Positions 4,966 to 12,522 of a DNA stretch of 33,901 nt are shown in pieces. Numbering within the stretch: the first letter of the stretch is position 1; every line of letters begins with the position of its first letter. The notes under the pieces are model-generated. The model saw only the letters and a program-made list of their open reading frames with translations. It made no database searches and was not told the origin of the DNA. The stretch is taken from IMG/VR virus record IMGVR_UViG_3300045256_000818, positions 1-33,901 of that record, one strand, 5' to 3'. Source of the stretch: a virus. A program made the position numbers and the translations under genes.

Positions 4966-6149
4966 TGACCGCAGCCCGGCAGCAGCGCACGCAACGGCCG
5001 TTCCTGCACTCGGTGCAGGAGATCGGCGACGGCTTGCGCGCGCGGCTGCCGGAGCTCATCACCAACCAATGGGGCCTGCGCGGGTATTGGGATGGCAACG
5101 AGTTTGTCGCCTTCAACCCGCTGCGCAACGATCGGCACCTGGGGTCGTTCCGCCTGGTCGCCAAGGGCGGCGGCGCGCTGCAGGGCCTGATCCGCGATTT
5201 TGCGATGGATAAGAATTGGTCGCCGCTGGAATTCGAGAGCGAGTTCCGCCGCGGCGGACCGAGCCGGGAAGCGATGGGCCGCGCCATCAAATGGGCCGCG
5301 GCCTGGCTTGGCTACAGCGACGACGATCCCGGCCGAATCGCGATCACGCGCAAGGCGATCGAGCAGCGCGATCAGCGCAGCATCGAAGACGAGGAAGAGC
5401 AGGCGCGCAAGCGCGCGGCGGCGAAGAAGCTTTATCTCTCCGGCACGTCGATCTACGGCACGCATGCCGAGACGTATCTGCTCGGCCGCGGGATCCCGAT
5501 CCGCAAGCTCGACGTCGAGCTCGAGGGGCTGCGCTATCACCCGGCGCTGCATTACACCAAGGGCTGCAGCTGCGGCGGTGATCCGAACTACCAGGGCAAG
5601 CACCTGACATTCCCCGGCATGATGGCGGCGATCATCGGGCCGACCGGGAATTTCCTCTCGTGCCATCGCACCTTCCTGCAGCCGATCGATGACGGCCGCG
5701 TGGTGAAGGCCGACGTCTCGGAGGCGAAGCTGTCGCTCGGCCGCTACAAGGGGCATGGCCTGATCCGTCTGTGGGCGGGAACCTGCGTCGATCCGAAGAC
5801 CGGCGAGATCCGCAAGCAGAAGCGGTTGAGCGAATGCAAGCCGCGGTCGCTGTGGATCGAGATGACGGAAGGCATCGAGAACGGCCTGACGATCGCCTAT
5901 GCCTGCCAGGAGCTCCGCGTGGTCGCCGGCGTCTCCGGCGGCAACATGACCAGCGTGCGCTATCCCGAGCAGGTCGCCGGCGTCACCTTCTGGCGCGACA
6001 ATGACGCCGCCGGCAGCGCTGCCGATCGCGCGCTCGAGGCCTCGATCGCCAACGCGCAGCGCCAAGGCCTCGAGGTCGAGGTCGCCACGGTGCCGGCGAC
6101 GTTCAAGGACACCAATGACGCGCTGCAGGGGAAGGTGCGCCATGGATAG
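4965..6149 (+). CDS. Toprim-domain DNA primase-like protein
   Basis: 394 residues from ATG 4965 (TGATG overlap). The central part (residues about 145-240) has AAAKKLYLSGTSIYGTHAET, then YLLGRGI and LRYHPAL, followed by the PGMMAAI strand seen in phage Toprim primases. The Toprim core follows: catalytic Glu in MTEGIENGL (E302) and the acidic pair FWRDNDAAG (D345, D347), then the D-x-ND-x-L end. A GCSCGG stretch near residue 200 may bind metal. It would make RNA primers for phage replication. The helicase gene follows after two tiny genes, which makes this a replication module. Confidence 0.8.
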   Translation: MTAARQQRTQRPFLHSVQEIGDGLRARLPELITNQWGLRGYWDGNEFVAFNPLRNDRHLGSFRLVAKGGGALQGLIRDFAMDKNWSPLEFESEFRRGGPSREAMGRAIKWAAAWLGYSDDDPGRIAITRKAIEQRDQRSIEDEEEQARKRAAAKKLYLSGTSIYGTHAETYLLGRGIPIRKLDVELEGLRYHPALHYTKGCSCGGDPNYQGKHLTFPGMMAAIIGPTGNFLSCHRTFLQPIDDGRVVKADVSEAKLSLGRYKGHGLIRLWAGTCVDPKTGEIRKQKRLSECKPRSLWIEMTEGIENGLTIAYACQELRVVAGVSGGNMTSVRYPEQVAGVTFWRDNDAAGSAADRALEASIANAQRQGLEVEVATVPATFKDTNDALQGKVRHG

Positions 6150-6318
6150 CTGGGCGCTTAAGGCGATCGAAACGGAAGCCATGAAGCGCGCTCAGTTCGA
6201 ATTACTGAGCGGTGGCCAAACGATCGCCGTGCTCGGGTTGTCGGTTAAGCAAATCCTTTGGCTCAAGACTGACTACGAGCGACGGACCGGAAAGCCGGCA
6301 TCGGAGTTGCCGGCATGA
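6142..6318 (+). CDS. Small hypothetical protein
   Basis: 58 residues from ATG 6142, 8 bp inside the primase 3' end, with a strong ribosome site (AGGGGAAGG at 6127-6135 region). It is helical: ALKAIETEAMKRAQFELLSG, then LGLSVKQILWLKTDYERRTG. It could be a small helix-turn-helix or a replication accessory factor. No family recognised. Confidence 0.55.
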   Translation: MDSWALKAIETEAMKRAQFELLSGGQTIAVLGLSVKQILWLKTDYERRTGKPASELPA

Positions 6319-6464
6319 GTGAGGTCGAGCTCGAGCTCAGGCGATGGGAGGACGAAGGCGGCGCGCTCTTCGTCGAAGTGTTTCCGGTGCAGGTGCTCTG
6401 CACCCTGACCATGGGCGCTGTCCGCATCTCGGATGGCGTGATTGAAGTTGAGGTTGTCGATTGA
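6315..6464 (+). CDS. Very small hypothetical protein
   Basis: 49 residues from ATG 6315 to TGA 6464, ATGA-coupled to the gene before and overlapped by the TTG start of the helicase gene. It starts MSEVELELRRWEDEGGALFV and is predicted to be beta-rich and acidic. The overlap pattern on both sides is the reason to call it; no homologue is recognised. Confidence 0.5.
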   Translation: MSEVELELRRWEDEGGALFVEVFPVQVLCTLTMGAVRISDGVIEVEVVD

Positions 6465-8518
6465 GCGAAGATCAGGGACCAGGGGAAGAAGGCCTCGAGA
6501 CGATCCGCGCGGCGAAGAAAGGCGCGAAGCGTCGGCCGAAGCCTGATCTGAAAGTCGTCGCCGGCGAGCAATCGACCGATAGCGGCGGTGCCGGCGACGA
6601 TGCCAAGCCGAAGAGCGCCGGCGTCCTGCCGCAGGGTTGCCCGGTCACGGCGCTCGGCATGCACAAGGACACGTACTATTTCATCGATCAGCGCGGGCAG
6701 CTGCGCATCGTCGAAGACAAGGCGCTCGGCCGCGCCAAGATCAAGAGCATGTTCGGGTCGCTGAATTACCTGCTGGCGGAAGATGGCTTCTGGCCGCGCA
6801 AGAAGCAGGACAAAGACACCGGCGAGTGGATCACCACAGGTTGGAAGCCGGAGGATGCCGAAAGCGCGCTGATGAAGGCCTGCGCCGATAACGGTTTCTG
6901 GTCGCCGGTCGATCGGGTGCGCGGCCGCGGCGCCTGGCTCGGCGAGAATGGCGAGCTCATCATCAACTGCGGCGATACGGTGCTCGAGATCCCGGGCGGC
7001 ATCGCCGGCGAGAAGGTGCGCGGCCAGGCGAAGCCTTGGAAGGAATTCACGCCGGGCCTGCATGCCGGCATGGTCTATGAACGCGGCGATCGCTGGCTTC
7101 GCCCCGACCCGGTGTCGCCGCCGGCGAGCAACGGTCCGGCCGATCAGATCTTGACGATCCTGCGGACATGGAACTGGTACCGCAAGGAAGCCGATCCGAA
7201 GCTGATGCTCGGATGGCTATGCGCTGCGATGCTCGGTGGCGCGCTGCATTGGCGCGTGGTCGGCTGGATCACCGGCGGCCACGGTACCGGCAAGAGCTCG
7301 CTCGAGCGGCTGCTGAAATCGCTGTTCGGTGGCCATGGCATGCTCAACACCGGCGATGCGACCGAAGCCGGCGTGCGCCAGACTGTCGGGAACGATTCGC
7401 TGCCGGTCGCGCTCGACGAGCAGGAGCCGGATCCGGAAGGGGACAATCGCCGGCTGCGCGCGCTGATCGGCCTGGCGAAGAACGCGGCCAGCGGCACGGT
7501 CGGCACGCGCGGATCCGCGGACGGCAAGTCGCCGTCGCAATCGATCATCCGCTCGGCCTTCATGCTCGGCTCGATCCTCATTCCGGACATGACGCCGGCG
7601 GAACGCTCGCGCCTGGTGCTCTTCGAGCTCCACCCGCTCGAGAGCAAATCGCCGCCGGAGTTGACGCCGGCCGGCGCGCGCGAGCTCGGCAACAAGCTGA
7701 TGCGGCGCCTGGTCGATAACTGGCATTGCTTCCCCGCGACCGTCGCGACGTTTCGCGATGCGCTGCGCGAGGCTGGCCACGCTGCCCGCGGTCAGGACGT
7801 CTTCGGCACGCTGCTCGCCTGCGCGCATGTGGCGCTGTCCGACGATCCGCCGACCGATGACGAGTTGCAGCACTGGCAGGAAGTGCTCGCGCGCGACGTC
7901 GTCGCCGAGCTCGAGGACGAGATCTCGGACGAAGCGGCGCTGCTCAACCTGCTGCTGTCGATCACCATCGAGCAGCCGCACGATCGCAAGCGCTTTCCGA
8001 TCGGCCATTGGGTCGGCCGCGCCGCGGGCCGTTGGGATGGCTTGAAGCCGGCCGACATCAACGCGTCGAACGCGGTGCTGATCCAGTGCGGTCTCAAGGT
8101 GGTGAGCATGGACGGCGAGCAGTATCTCGCCGTCGCCAATCGTCATCACGGCCTGGCCAAGCTGCTCGAGGGCTCGCGCTGGCGCGCATCGCCAGGCGGC
8201 AAAGGCGGATGGGTGCAGGCGCTGCGTCGTTTGCCCGGCATCAGGAAGCCGAAGATCACGATGTACTTCGGATCGAATTCGAAGGCGACGCTGCTGCCCC
8301 TCGATCTTTGCCTGCCGTCGCGGCCCGCGGCCGCGACACAAAACGGGTCGGCCGCAGCGGGCTCGCCTGGCACGCCGATCGCCGGCTCGAGCTCGTCATC
8401 GGAGGCGAGCACGCGGAGCGCGGCCGACACCGATCAGAATCAGCCGCCGCGCATCGATGAGGGATCGCACGATCTCGACGGGGTCGACGGCGATCCCGAT
8501 CTCCCCTCGAGCCTCTAG
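6461..8518 (+). CDS. SF3-type replicative helicase/ATPase (D5/DUF5906-like)
   Basis: 685 residues. The Walker A motif GGHGTGKS lies at 272-279 and Walker B VALDEQ ends at D319-E320, followed by an RxLRALIGLAKNAASG region and TPAERSRLVLFEL, as in phage and plasmid superfamily III helicases next to primases. Residues 60-240 (PVTALGMHKDTYYFID...) are the usual N-terminal region of this group; the last 70 residues are low-complexity (Ser/Ala/Pro). It probably unwinds DNA at the phage origin together with the Toprim primase. Start: TTG 6461 overlaps the upstream stop and is followed by a GATCAGGGAC box; no ATG occurs before codon 67, so the true start is uncertain. Confidence 0.8.
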   Translation: MSEDQGPGEEGLETIRAAKKGAKRRPKPDLKVVAGEQSTDSGGAGDDAKPKSAGVLPQGCPVTALGMHKDTYYFIDQRGQLRIVEDKALGRAKIKSMFGSLNYLLAEDGFWPRKKQDKDTGEWITTGWKPEDAESALMKACADNGFWSPVDRVRGRGAWLGENGELIINCGDTVLEIPGGIAGEKVRGQAKPWKEFTPGLHAGMVYERGDRWLRPDPVSPPASNGPADQILTILRTWNWYRKEADPKLMLGWLCAAMLGGALHWRVVGWITGGHGTGKSSLERLLKSLFGGHGMLNTGDATEAGVRQTVGNDSLPVALDEQEPDPEGDNRRLRALIGLAKNAASGTVGTRGSADGKSPSQSIIRSAFMLGSILIPDMTPAERSRLVLFELHPLESKSPPELTPAGARELGNKLMRRLVDNWHCFPATVATFRDALREAGHAARGQDVFGTLLACAHVALSDDPPTDDELQHWQEVLARDVVAELEDEISDEAALLNLLLSITIEQPHDRKRFPIGHWVGRAAGRWDGLKPADINASNAVLIQCGLKVVSMDGEQYLAVANRHHGLAKLLEGSRWRASPGGKGGWVQALRRLPGIRKPKITMYFGSNSKATLLPLDLCLPSRPAAATQNGSAAAGSPGTPIAGSSSSSEASTRSAADTDQNQPPRIDEGSHDLDGVDGDPDLPSSL
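6470..6493 (+). promoter_or_regulatory. GATCAGGGAC leader box, copy 3 (no ATG at the usual place)
   Basis: GATCAGGGAC (6470-6479), then CAGGGGAAGAAGGC. At the 14-nt position, where other copies have ATG, this one has CTC, in frame with the helicase. The stop-codon context TGAGCGAAG before it matches the copy at 951. Confidence 0.55.
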
Positions 8519-8725
8519 GCACCATCGCCATGTTCCTTTCCCCAACCCATCCCCGACCCAAAGGCGTGAAGCGGTCACGACGCTACGCAGGCGTGCACGC
8601 TTGTGCAGGCGCGACCGCGACCTGTGTCTGCCGCCTTTGGGGCGGGGAGGTTAGACGGAAGTTAGACGGAAGTTCGTTAATCTCGGCGGTGATTGTCTCG
8701 CGCGATCAGTGGCTTAGGCCGCGCG

Positions 8726-8749
8726 TCTAACTTTCTAACTTTCTAACCG
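8726..8749 (+). repeat. Iteron arm A: three TCTAACTT units
   Basis: TCTAAC at 8726, 8734 and 8742, an exact 8-bp period. The arm is the inverted complement of the GTTAGAAA arm at 8799-8822 (23 of 24 positions), separated by about 49 bp that include a GC-rich TGCACG...CGTGCA dyad. Confidence 0.8.
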
Positions 8750-8798
8750 GCCCTATACGTGATGCACGTGCGCGCGCGTGCACAGGCGAGGAAACCCA

Positions 8799-8822
8799 CG
8801 GTTAGAAAGTTAGAACGTTAGA
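8799..8822 (-). repeat. Iteron arm B: three GTTAGAAA units
   Basis: GTTAGA at 8801, 8809 and 8817 with 8-bp period. It pairs with arm A with one mismatch, so the region can form a large stem or present two opposed blocks of binding sites. Confidence 0.8.
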
Positions 8823-8913
8823 AACGGTAATAAAGATTAAGAGTATCAGTCACTTAGCTTCTAACTTTCTTCGAACCAGCGTCTAACCATTAAACAAAGG
8901 GCCATCTAATCGC

Positions 8914-9429
8914 ATGTCCGAGCCCAAGGGCACCAAAGCGGCGGTCGATCAGCTGATGCAGGATGCGCAGCTGCCGGCGACGGGCGAGCAGCTGGGGTTG
9001 CTGGATCCCGTGGCGCCGGCGGGCGAGGTGCCGCGGGTGGTGCTCGACGGCGCCAGGCGCGGGCGGCCGGCAGGATCTCGGAATCGGCGCACGCAGGAGA
9101 TCGTCGATTACCTCACGGCGAAGTATCCGCTGCCGCTCGAGGGCCTGCTGCGCCTGGCCGCCATGTCGATCGACGAGATCAGGGCCGAGCTCGGCTGCTC
9201 GGCGCTCGAGGCCGGGCAGGAACGCCGGCACGCGCTGGTCGCGGTGCTGCCCTACATCCATCAGCGGCAGCCGATCGCGGTCGACGTGACCAACCACAAG
9301 ATGGTGCACCTGACCATCGTCGAGGGCGGCGACGAGCTCGGCGCCAGCGGTGATGACGACGTCGTCACGGTGCAGGCGCAAATCGTGTCGGTTCAAGACG
9401 TTAGCGACAAGGAAGGCAGCGATGTTTGA
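8914..9429 (+). CDS. Probable terminase small subunit
   Basis: 171 residues. The stretch RRGRPAGSRNRRTQEIVDYL (about residues 48-67) is the GRPxGSxNxxT motif that marks many phage small terminase or DNA-packaging proteins. It is followed by helices (LTAKYPLPLEGLLRLAAMSI; ALEAGQERRHALVAVLPYIH) and a C-terminal beta/acidic tail. It lies just upstream of the large terminase and opens the late region, which fits a protein that recognises the packaging site. The identification rests on motif and position; similar GRPxGS proteins without packaging roles exist. Confidence 0.6.
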   Translation: MSEPKGTKAAVDQLMQDAQLPATGEQLGLLDPVAPAGEVPRVVLDGARRGRPAGSRNRRTQEIVDYLTAKYPLPLEGLLRLAAMSIDEIRAELGCSALEAGQERRHALVAVLPYIHQRQPIAVDVTNHKMVHLTIVEGGDELGASGDDDVVTVQAQIVSVQDVSDKEGSDV

Positions 9430-9449
9430 TGCCTCGATGTTTGACGCCT
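9420..9449 (+). repeat. 15-bp tandem repeat at the small-terminase stop
   Basis: CGATGTTTGATGCCT is followed directly by CGATGTTTGACGCCT (14 of 15 identical). The second unit lies after the terminase stop. An open frame from ATG 9422 to TGA 9475 (17 residues, MFDASMFDALLDQRLSA) runs over the repeat and ends in an ATGA overlap with the next gene, so it could act as a coupling or leader peptide. Coding status is uncertain. Confidence 0.5.
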
Positions 9450-9471
9450 TGCTAGATCAAAGGCTTAGCGC

Positions 9472-9723
9472 ATGAACCTGCTGATTAAAGAACAGCACGC
9501 CGGAACCCTCGAGCTCGCCGATCGCTGCCAGGCGCGCGCCTGGTCGCCGCGCGCCGGAGCTCGCGCTTGCCGCCACGATTTCCCGCGGCGAGGGGGTACC
9601 CCGGTTTTCGCGCCGCCGCGTCGCCATCGGGCCCTTCATGTGACCGATATGCGCTCGGCCGGAGTTTTTCGGATTCCGGCCCGCGAACAAAAATCTGGAT
9701 CGAAGCAGGGGGGCGGGCGGTGA
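9472..9723 (+). CDS. Possible small protein between terminase genes
   Basis: 83 residues; it starts in an ATGA context and ends in a GTGA overlap with the large terminase start, which favours a translated gene. The first 40 residues use codons like the neighbours; the second half is rich in Arg/Pro/Gly (RRGGTPVFAPPRRHRALHV) and its DNA contains a GGGGTACCCC palindrome (9593-9602) and T- and A-rich patches. That could mean the segment is really a non-coding packaging site. No family recognised. Confidence 0.35.
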   Translation: MNLLIKEQHAGTLELADRCQARAWSPRAGARACRHDFPRRGGTPVFAPPRRHRALHVTDMRSAGVFRIPAREQKSGSKQGGGR

Positions 9724-11213
9724 GCGAGACTCTGAGCCTGGTCTACAAGCCGGGCGGCCCGGTGCTGCGCGACTTCATGCGGAGCCAGAAACCCGTTCAG
9801 CCGCTCATGGGTCCGGTCGGGGGCGGGAAGACGCGCGCGGTGCTGACCAAGGGCGTGAAGTGCGCGCAACGCCAGCGGCCGTCGACGCGCGACGGCCTGC
9901 GGAAGTTCAAGCTCTGCGTCGTGCGCGACACCTATCGGGATCTCTGGCGCTCGACGATCCCCAGCTGGTGGAAGGTGATCCCGAAGAATGTCGGCGAGTG
10001 GGTCGGCGCCGAAGGCGACCCCGTGACACACACGATCGACTTCGCGCTCGCCGACGGCACGCGCGCGCGGTACATCCTGCAATTCGTGGCGATCGGCGAC
10101 CAGGCCGTCGAAGACGTGCTGCGCGGTTACGAGGTCAGCGCGTTCTATCTCAACGAGGCCGATCGATTGAGCCGCGACGTCTTCACCTATGCGCGATCGC
10201 GCACCGGCCGCTTCCCCGACATGGACGAAGGCGGCCCGACCTGGCATGGCATCTTCGCCGACTACAACGCGCCCGACACCGAGAATTGGACCTTCACCGA
10301 TTTCGACGACAAGCGCGCCGACGACGTCGATTTCTTTCGCCAGCCGTCGGGCCTGTCGCCGCAGGCCGAGAACCTGATGAACCTGCCGCCCGACTACTAC
10401 AAGAACATGATCAAGGGCCAGCCGGATTGGTGGGTGCGGCGCTTCGTGCGGAACGAATACGGCTATAGCCGCGACGGCCTGCCGGTCTATGGCGAGTGGG
10501 TCGATTCGATGCACGTCGCCGAGATCGAACCGATCCCTGGCCTCAAGCTCCTGATCGGCGCCGACGCGGGCCTGACGCCGGCGGCGGCGATCGGACAGCG
10601 CCTTCCTTCCGGCCGGTGGCTGATCCTCGCCGAAGTGATCGGCGAGAAAGGCATGGGCGCACGTCGCTTCGGCCGAATGCTCGGGCAATACGTGCGGGAG
10701 CACTTCTCCGGATTCATGAGCATAGAGGGATATGCGGACCCGTCGGCGGCCTACGGCGCCGATCGGCAGAACGACGAGCAAGACTGGATCGAGATGGTCC
10801 AGGACGAAAGCGGCCTCTGGTTCATGCCCGCGCCGAGCAACAATCTCACGCCACGCCTCACCGCGGTGCGCGAGCCGTTGACGCAGCTGATCGACGGCAA
10901 GCCGGCCTTTCTGCTCCATCCGCGGTGCACGCAGCTGCGCAAGGGCTTCAACAGCGGATACCGATATCGACGGATGCAGATCCCGGGCATGGAGCGTTAC
11001 GACGACAAGCCGGAGAAGAACGAATATTCGCATCCGCACGACGCGCTGCAGTACCTGATGCTCGGCGGCGGCAGCGACTATGAGATCGGCGATCGGCGCG
11101 ATCGCCTGAGCTCGAGCACCAGGCAGACCACGGCGATCTCGACGGATCATCCGCGCGGCGAATGGGGGAACGGCAATGGCGGTCGCCAGCGCTTTGCGAT
11201 TAACGAGGAATGA
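9720..11213 (+). CDS. terL: Terminase large subunit
   Basis: 497 residues from GTG 9720, which overlaps the preceding stop and follows a G-rich ribosome site. The N-terminal ATPase has Walker A GPVGGGKT at 31-38 and a Walker B-like AFYLNEAD near 141-148. The C-terminal RNase H-like nuclease shows its three acidic positions in LIGADAGLT (D282), YADPSA (about D340) and HPHDALQYL (D441). It is the motor that cuts concatemeric DNA and packages it into the prohead. An open extension upstream to 9567 adds 51 Arg/Pro/Ser-rich residues with no terminase character and is rejected. The length matches podovirus large terminases. Confidence 0.92.
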   Translation: MSETLSLVYKPGGPVLRDFMRSQKPVQPLMGPVGGGKTRAVLTKGVKCAQRQRPSTRDGLRKFKLCVVRDTYRDLWRSTIPSWWKVIPKNVGEWVGAEGDPVTHTIDFALADGTRARYILQFVAIGDQAVEDVLRGYEVSAFYLNEADRLSRDVFTYARSRTGRFPDMDEGGPTWHGIFADYNAPDTENWTFTDFDDKRADDVDFFRQPSGLSPQAENLMNLPPDYYKNMIKGQPDWWVRRFVRNEYGYSRDGLPVYGEWVDSMHVAEIEPIPGLKLLIGADAGLTPAAAIGQRLPSGRWLILAEVIGEKGMGARRFGRMLGQYVREHFSGFMSIEGYADPSAAYGADRQNDEQDWIEMVQDESGLWFMPAPSNNLTPRLTAVREPLTQLIDGKPAFLLHPRCTQLRKGFNSGYRYRRMQIPGMERYDDKPEKNEYSHPHDALQYLMLGGGSDYEIGDRRDRLSSSTRQTTAISTDHPRGEWGNGNGGRQRFAINEE

Positions 11214-11361
11214 GCAGCTGCAGATCGGGCGCGCCGTGCTGATCGCACGGCGCAACCGGGTGAAGTGGAAGGTGCTCAAGGAGATCTACAATCTCGGCCG
11301 CACCAGGCTGTGGATGCTCGCGCGCGAGGCGGAGGCGGCCGACCAGGTGCGGGCCAACTAA
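11176..11361 (+). CDS. Small HTH-like protein after terminase
   Basis: 61 residues overlapping the terminase 3' end by 38 bp. Basic and helical: LIARRNRVKWKVLKEIYNLG, then RTRLWMLAREAEAA, a possible helix-turn-helix. A shorter start at TTG 11194 would reduce the overlap. Directly after its stop lies a 24-bp perfect palindrome, so autoregulation is conceivable. Not recognised as a named family. Confidence 0.55.
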   Translation: MAVASALRLTRNEQLQIGRAVLIARRNRVKWKVLKEIYNLGRTRLWMLAREAEAADQVRAN

Positions 11362-11381
11362 AGTGTTCATGAACACTTTAG
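11358..11381. promoter_or_regulatory. 24-bp perfect palindrome
   Basis: CTAAAGTGTT-CATG-AACACTTTAG, perfect over 24 bp and overlapping the TAA stop of the small HTH-like gene. As RNA it could form a 10-bp stem with a 4-nt loop, but the stem is AT-rich with no U tract, so a protein-binding operator is more likely than a terminator. It is the longest perfect dyad noticed in the window. Confidence 0.7.
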
Positions 11382-11440
11382 CCGGTTCACAGCCCTAGGG
11401 CACCGCGCACACCCTGCGACGATCCGATTCGCGGGGGAAG

Positions 11441-11752
11441 ATGGATCTCGAAACGATCACGCCGATACCGGCCGAAGTGCAGGAAATCTCCTGCGCCACG
11501 TGCCCGCATTGGCGGCGCGCCCAGGATCCTCGGCCCGAGCTCAACGGCACCGGCCAATGCCATCGCTTCCCGACGCCTGTCCAGAAATTCGGCAACGGCC
11601 GGTGCGGTGAGCATCCGATCGAGGTCGCGCTCCGCAACTCCGGCCTAACGGATGCCGTCGCCCGGACGCAGGCCGAATTCATCACGCCGATCGTCGAGCG
11701 CCTGCAGGCGATCCTCGACGCGACGCAATCATCGCAAAAGGGAAGGCGCTGA
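11441..11752 (+). CDS. Four-cysteine protein, paralogue of the 3910 gene
   Basis: 103 residues; ATG 11441 follows a strong GGGGGAAG ribosome site. Cysteines at 18, 21, 40 and 55 (ISCATCPHW, GQCHRFP, GRCGEHP) repeat the pattern of the 3910 protein with different spacing, suggesting a metal-binding knuckle. The C-terminal half is helical (LTDAVARTQAEFITPIVERL). Its place among packaging and head genes differs from its early paralogue. Function unknown. Confidence 0.65.
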   Translation: MDLETITPIPAEVQEISCATCPHWRRAQDPRPELNGTGQCHRFPTPVQKFGNGRCGEHPIEVALRNSGLTDAVARTQAEFITPIVERLQAILDATQSSQKGRR

Positions 11753-11754
11753 TC

Positions 11755-12087
11755 ATGGAGCTCGGCACGCGCACGACGCAGAATTTCGGCTATGAGCACC
11801 CGGATACGCGCCGGCCGAATTGCCGGCTGACGCGAGATCTCGGCTTGAAGTCACGCGCGACGCCGGCGGCGGTGACCTTCGCCGCGGCGACCGGGCGCGT
11901 CACCGGTGCCAACGGCGATTTCAGCAACTTCAGCGTCGGGCAGCCGATCGTGATCCACGGCTCGGTCTCCAACGACGGCGAGCGCCGCGTCACCGGGATC
12001 GACGGCGTCAACGGCGCCTATCTCGTGCTCGACTATCCGCCGAAGGACGAGGCCGGCAGCGCCGGCGTCGAGATCCGGACCGTCTGA
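11755..12087 (+). CDS. Hypothetical beta-rich head-region protein
   Basis: 110 residues. The C-terminal part (GRVTGANGDFSNFSVGQPIV, then ERRVTGIDG and YLVLDYPPKDE) looks like a small beta-barrel domain similar in style to domains in virion accessory proteins. It lies between terminase and portal, where podoviruses often encode small virion or head-completion proteins. No named family. Confidence 0.6.
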   Translation: MELGTRTTQNFGYEHPDTRRPNCRLTRDLGLKSRATPAAVTFAAATGRVTGANGDFSNFSVGQPIVIHGSVSNDGERRVTGIDGVNGAYLVLDYPPKDEAGSAGVEIRTV

Positions 12088-12089
12088 CG

Positions 12090-12305
12090 ATGCCGGGCGG
12101 GCAAAACGGTTACGACGTCATCGCGCACCTGCCGGCCGGCCAGGTGCTGACGCGCGATCGCACCGATGCGCTGGTGCAGGCCTATGTCGATAACGGCCGC
12201 CAGCCGCTGAGTGCGGACCAGGTCACCGCCGCGGTCGGGCCCGCGCTGCCGGCGATCACGTCGATCAAGCGCCTGCCCGACGAATCAACGCCGTCACAGG
12301 GGTAG
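12090..12305 (+). CDS. Small hypothetical protein
   Basis: 71 residues from ATG 12090, two bases after the upstream stop. It has a VIAHLPAGQVLTRDRTDALV segment and a polar C-terminus. A longer upstream start is rejected because it would run deep through the previous gene. No motif recognised; the location suggests a head-region accessory protein. Confidence 0.5.
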   Translation: MPGGQNGYDVIAHLPAGQVLTRDRTDALVQAYVDNGRQPLSADQVTAAVGPALPAITSIKRLPDESTPSQG

Positions 12306-12309
12306 CGAA

Positions 12310-12522
12310 ATGACCAAGGCAGTCTCGAAACTCTTTGGCGGCGGCACGCCCAGCCTTCCGAAGCCGCAGCCGGTGCCGACGATCGCCGATCCCAACGTGC
12401 AGGCGGCGGCGGACGCGCAGCGCGTGGCGGCGGCGCAGGCGGCCGGCCGCGCGAGCACGGTGCTCACGTCCGGCCTCGGCGACACGTCGGCGCCGAAGCT
12501 CAAGACCGCGACGCTCGGCTGA
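12310..12522 (+). CDS. Small protein preceding the portal
   Basis: 70 residues, low-complexity: SKLFGGGTPSLPKPQPVPTI, an Ala/Gln-rich helix (AAADAQRVAAAQAAGRAS) and TVLTSGLGDTS. Small proteins with a Pro-rich front and a GRAST-x-LT-S-x-x-G end are regular neighbours of podovirus portal genes, so this is probably a virion or assembly protein of the same kind. It ends in a TGATG overlap with the portal start. Confidence 0.6.
   Translation: MTKAVSKLFGGGTPSLPKPQPVPTIADPNVQAAADAQRVAAAQAAGRASTVLTSGLGDTSAPKLKTATLG

Larger units (their letters stand above)
8519..8913. other. Non-coding AT-rich region with iteron-like repeats: candidate replication origin
   Basis: There is no convincing gene for 395 bp between the helicase and the small terminase. 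The hexamer GTTAGA or its complement TCTAAC occurs at 8650, 8661, 8726, 8734, 8742, 8801, 8809, 8817, 8860 and 8882. Six of these form two arms with an exact 8-bp period, and an AT-rich stretch (8818-8860) follows, unlike the rest of the window. The position directly after an SF3 helicase recalls P4-like systems, where the helicase-primase binds iterons at its origin. A promoter for the downstream late genes may also lie here. The repeats are direct observation; the origin role is inferred. Confidence 0.65.

Noticed and set aside
4803-6182. Minus-strand frame opposite the primase
   Set aside because: The plus strand carries Toprim motifs; the antisense product is Arg/Ala/Leu-rich low complexity.
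8530-8730. Short plus frame in the putative origin
   Set aside because: No ribosome site, Arg/Cys-rich product, and it overlaps the repeat hexamers.
8763-8782. TGCACG...CGTGCA as a second parS-like site
   Set aside because: It shares only the CACGTG core and lacks the TGTTNCA flanks; it is a GC-rich imperfect dyad.
9567-9719. N-terminal extension of the large terminase
   Set aside because: Arg/Pro/Ser-rich sequence without terminase similarity; GTG 9720 has a better ribosome site, a GTGA overlap and the expected distance to Walker A.
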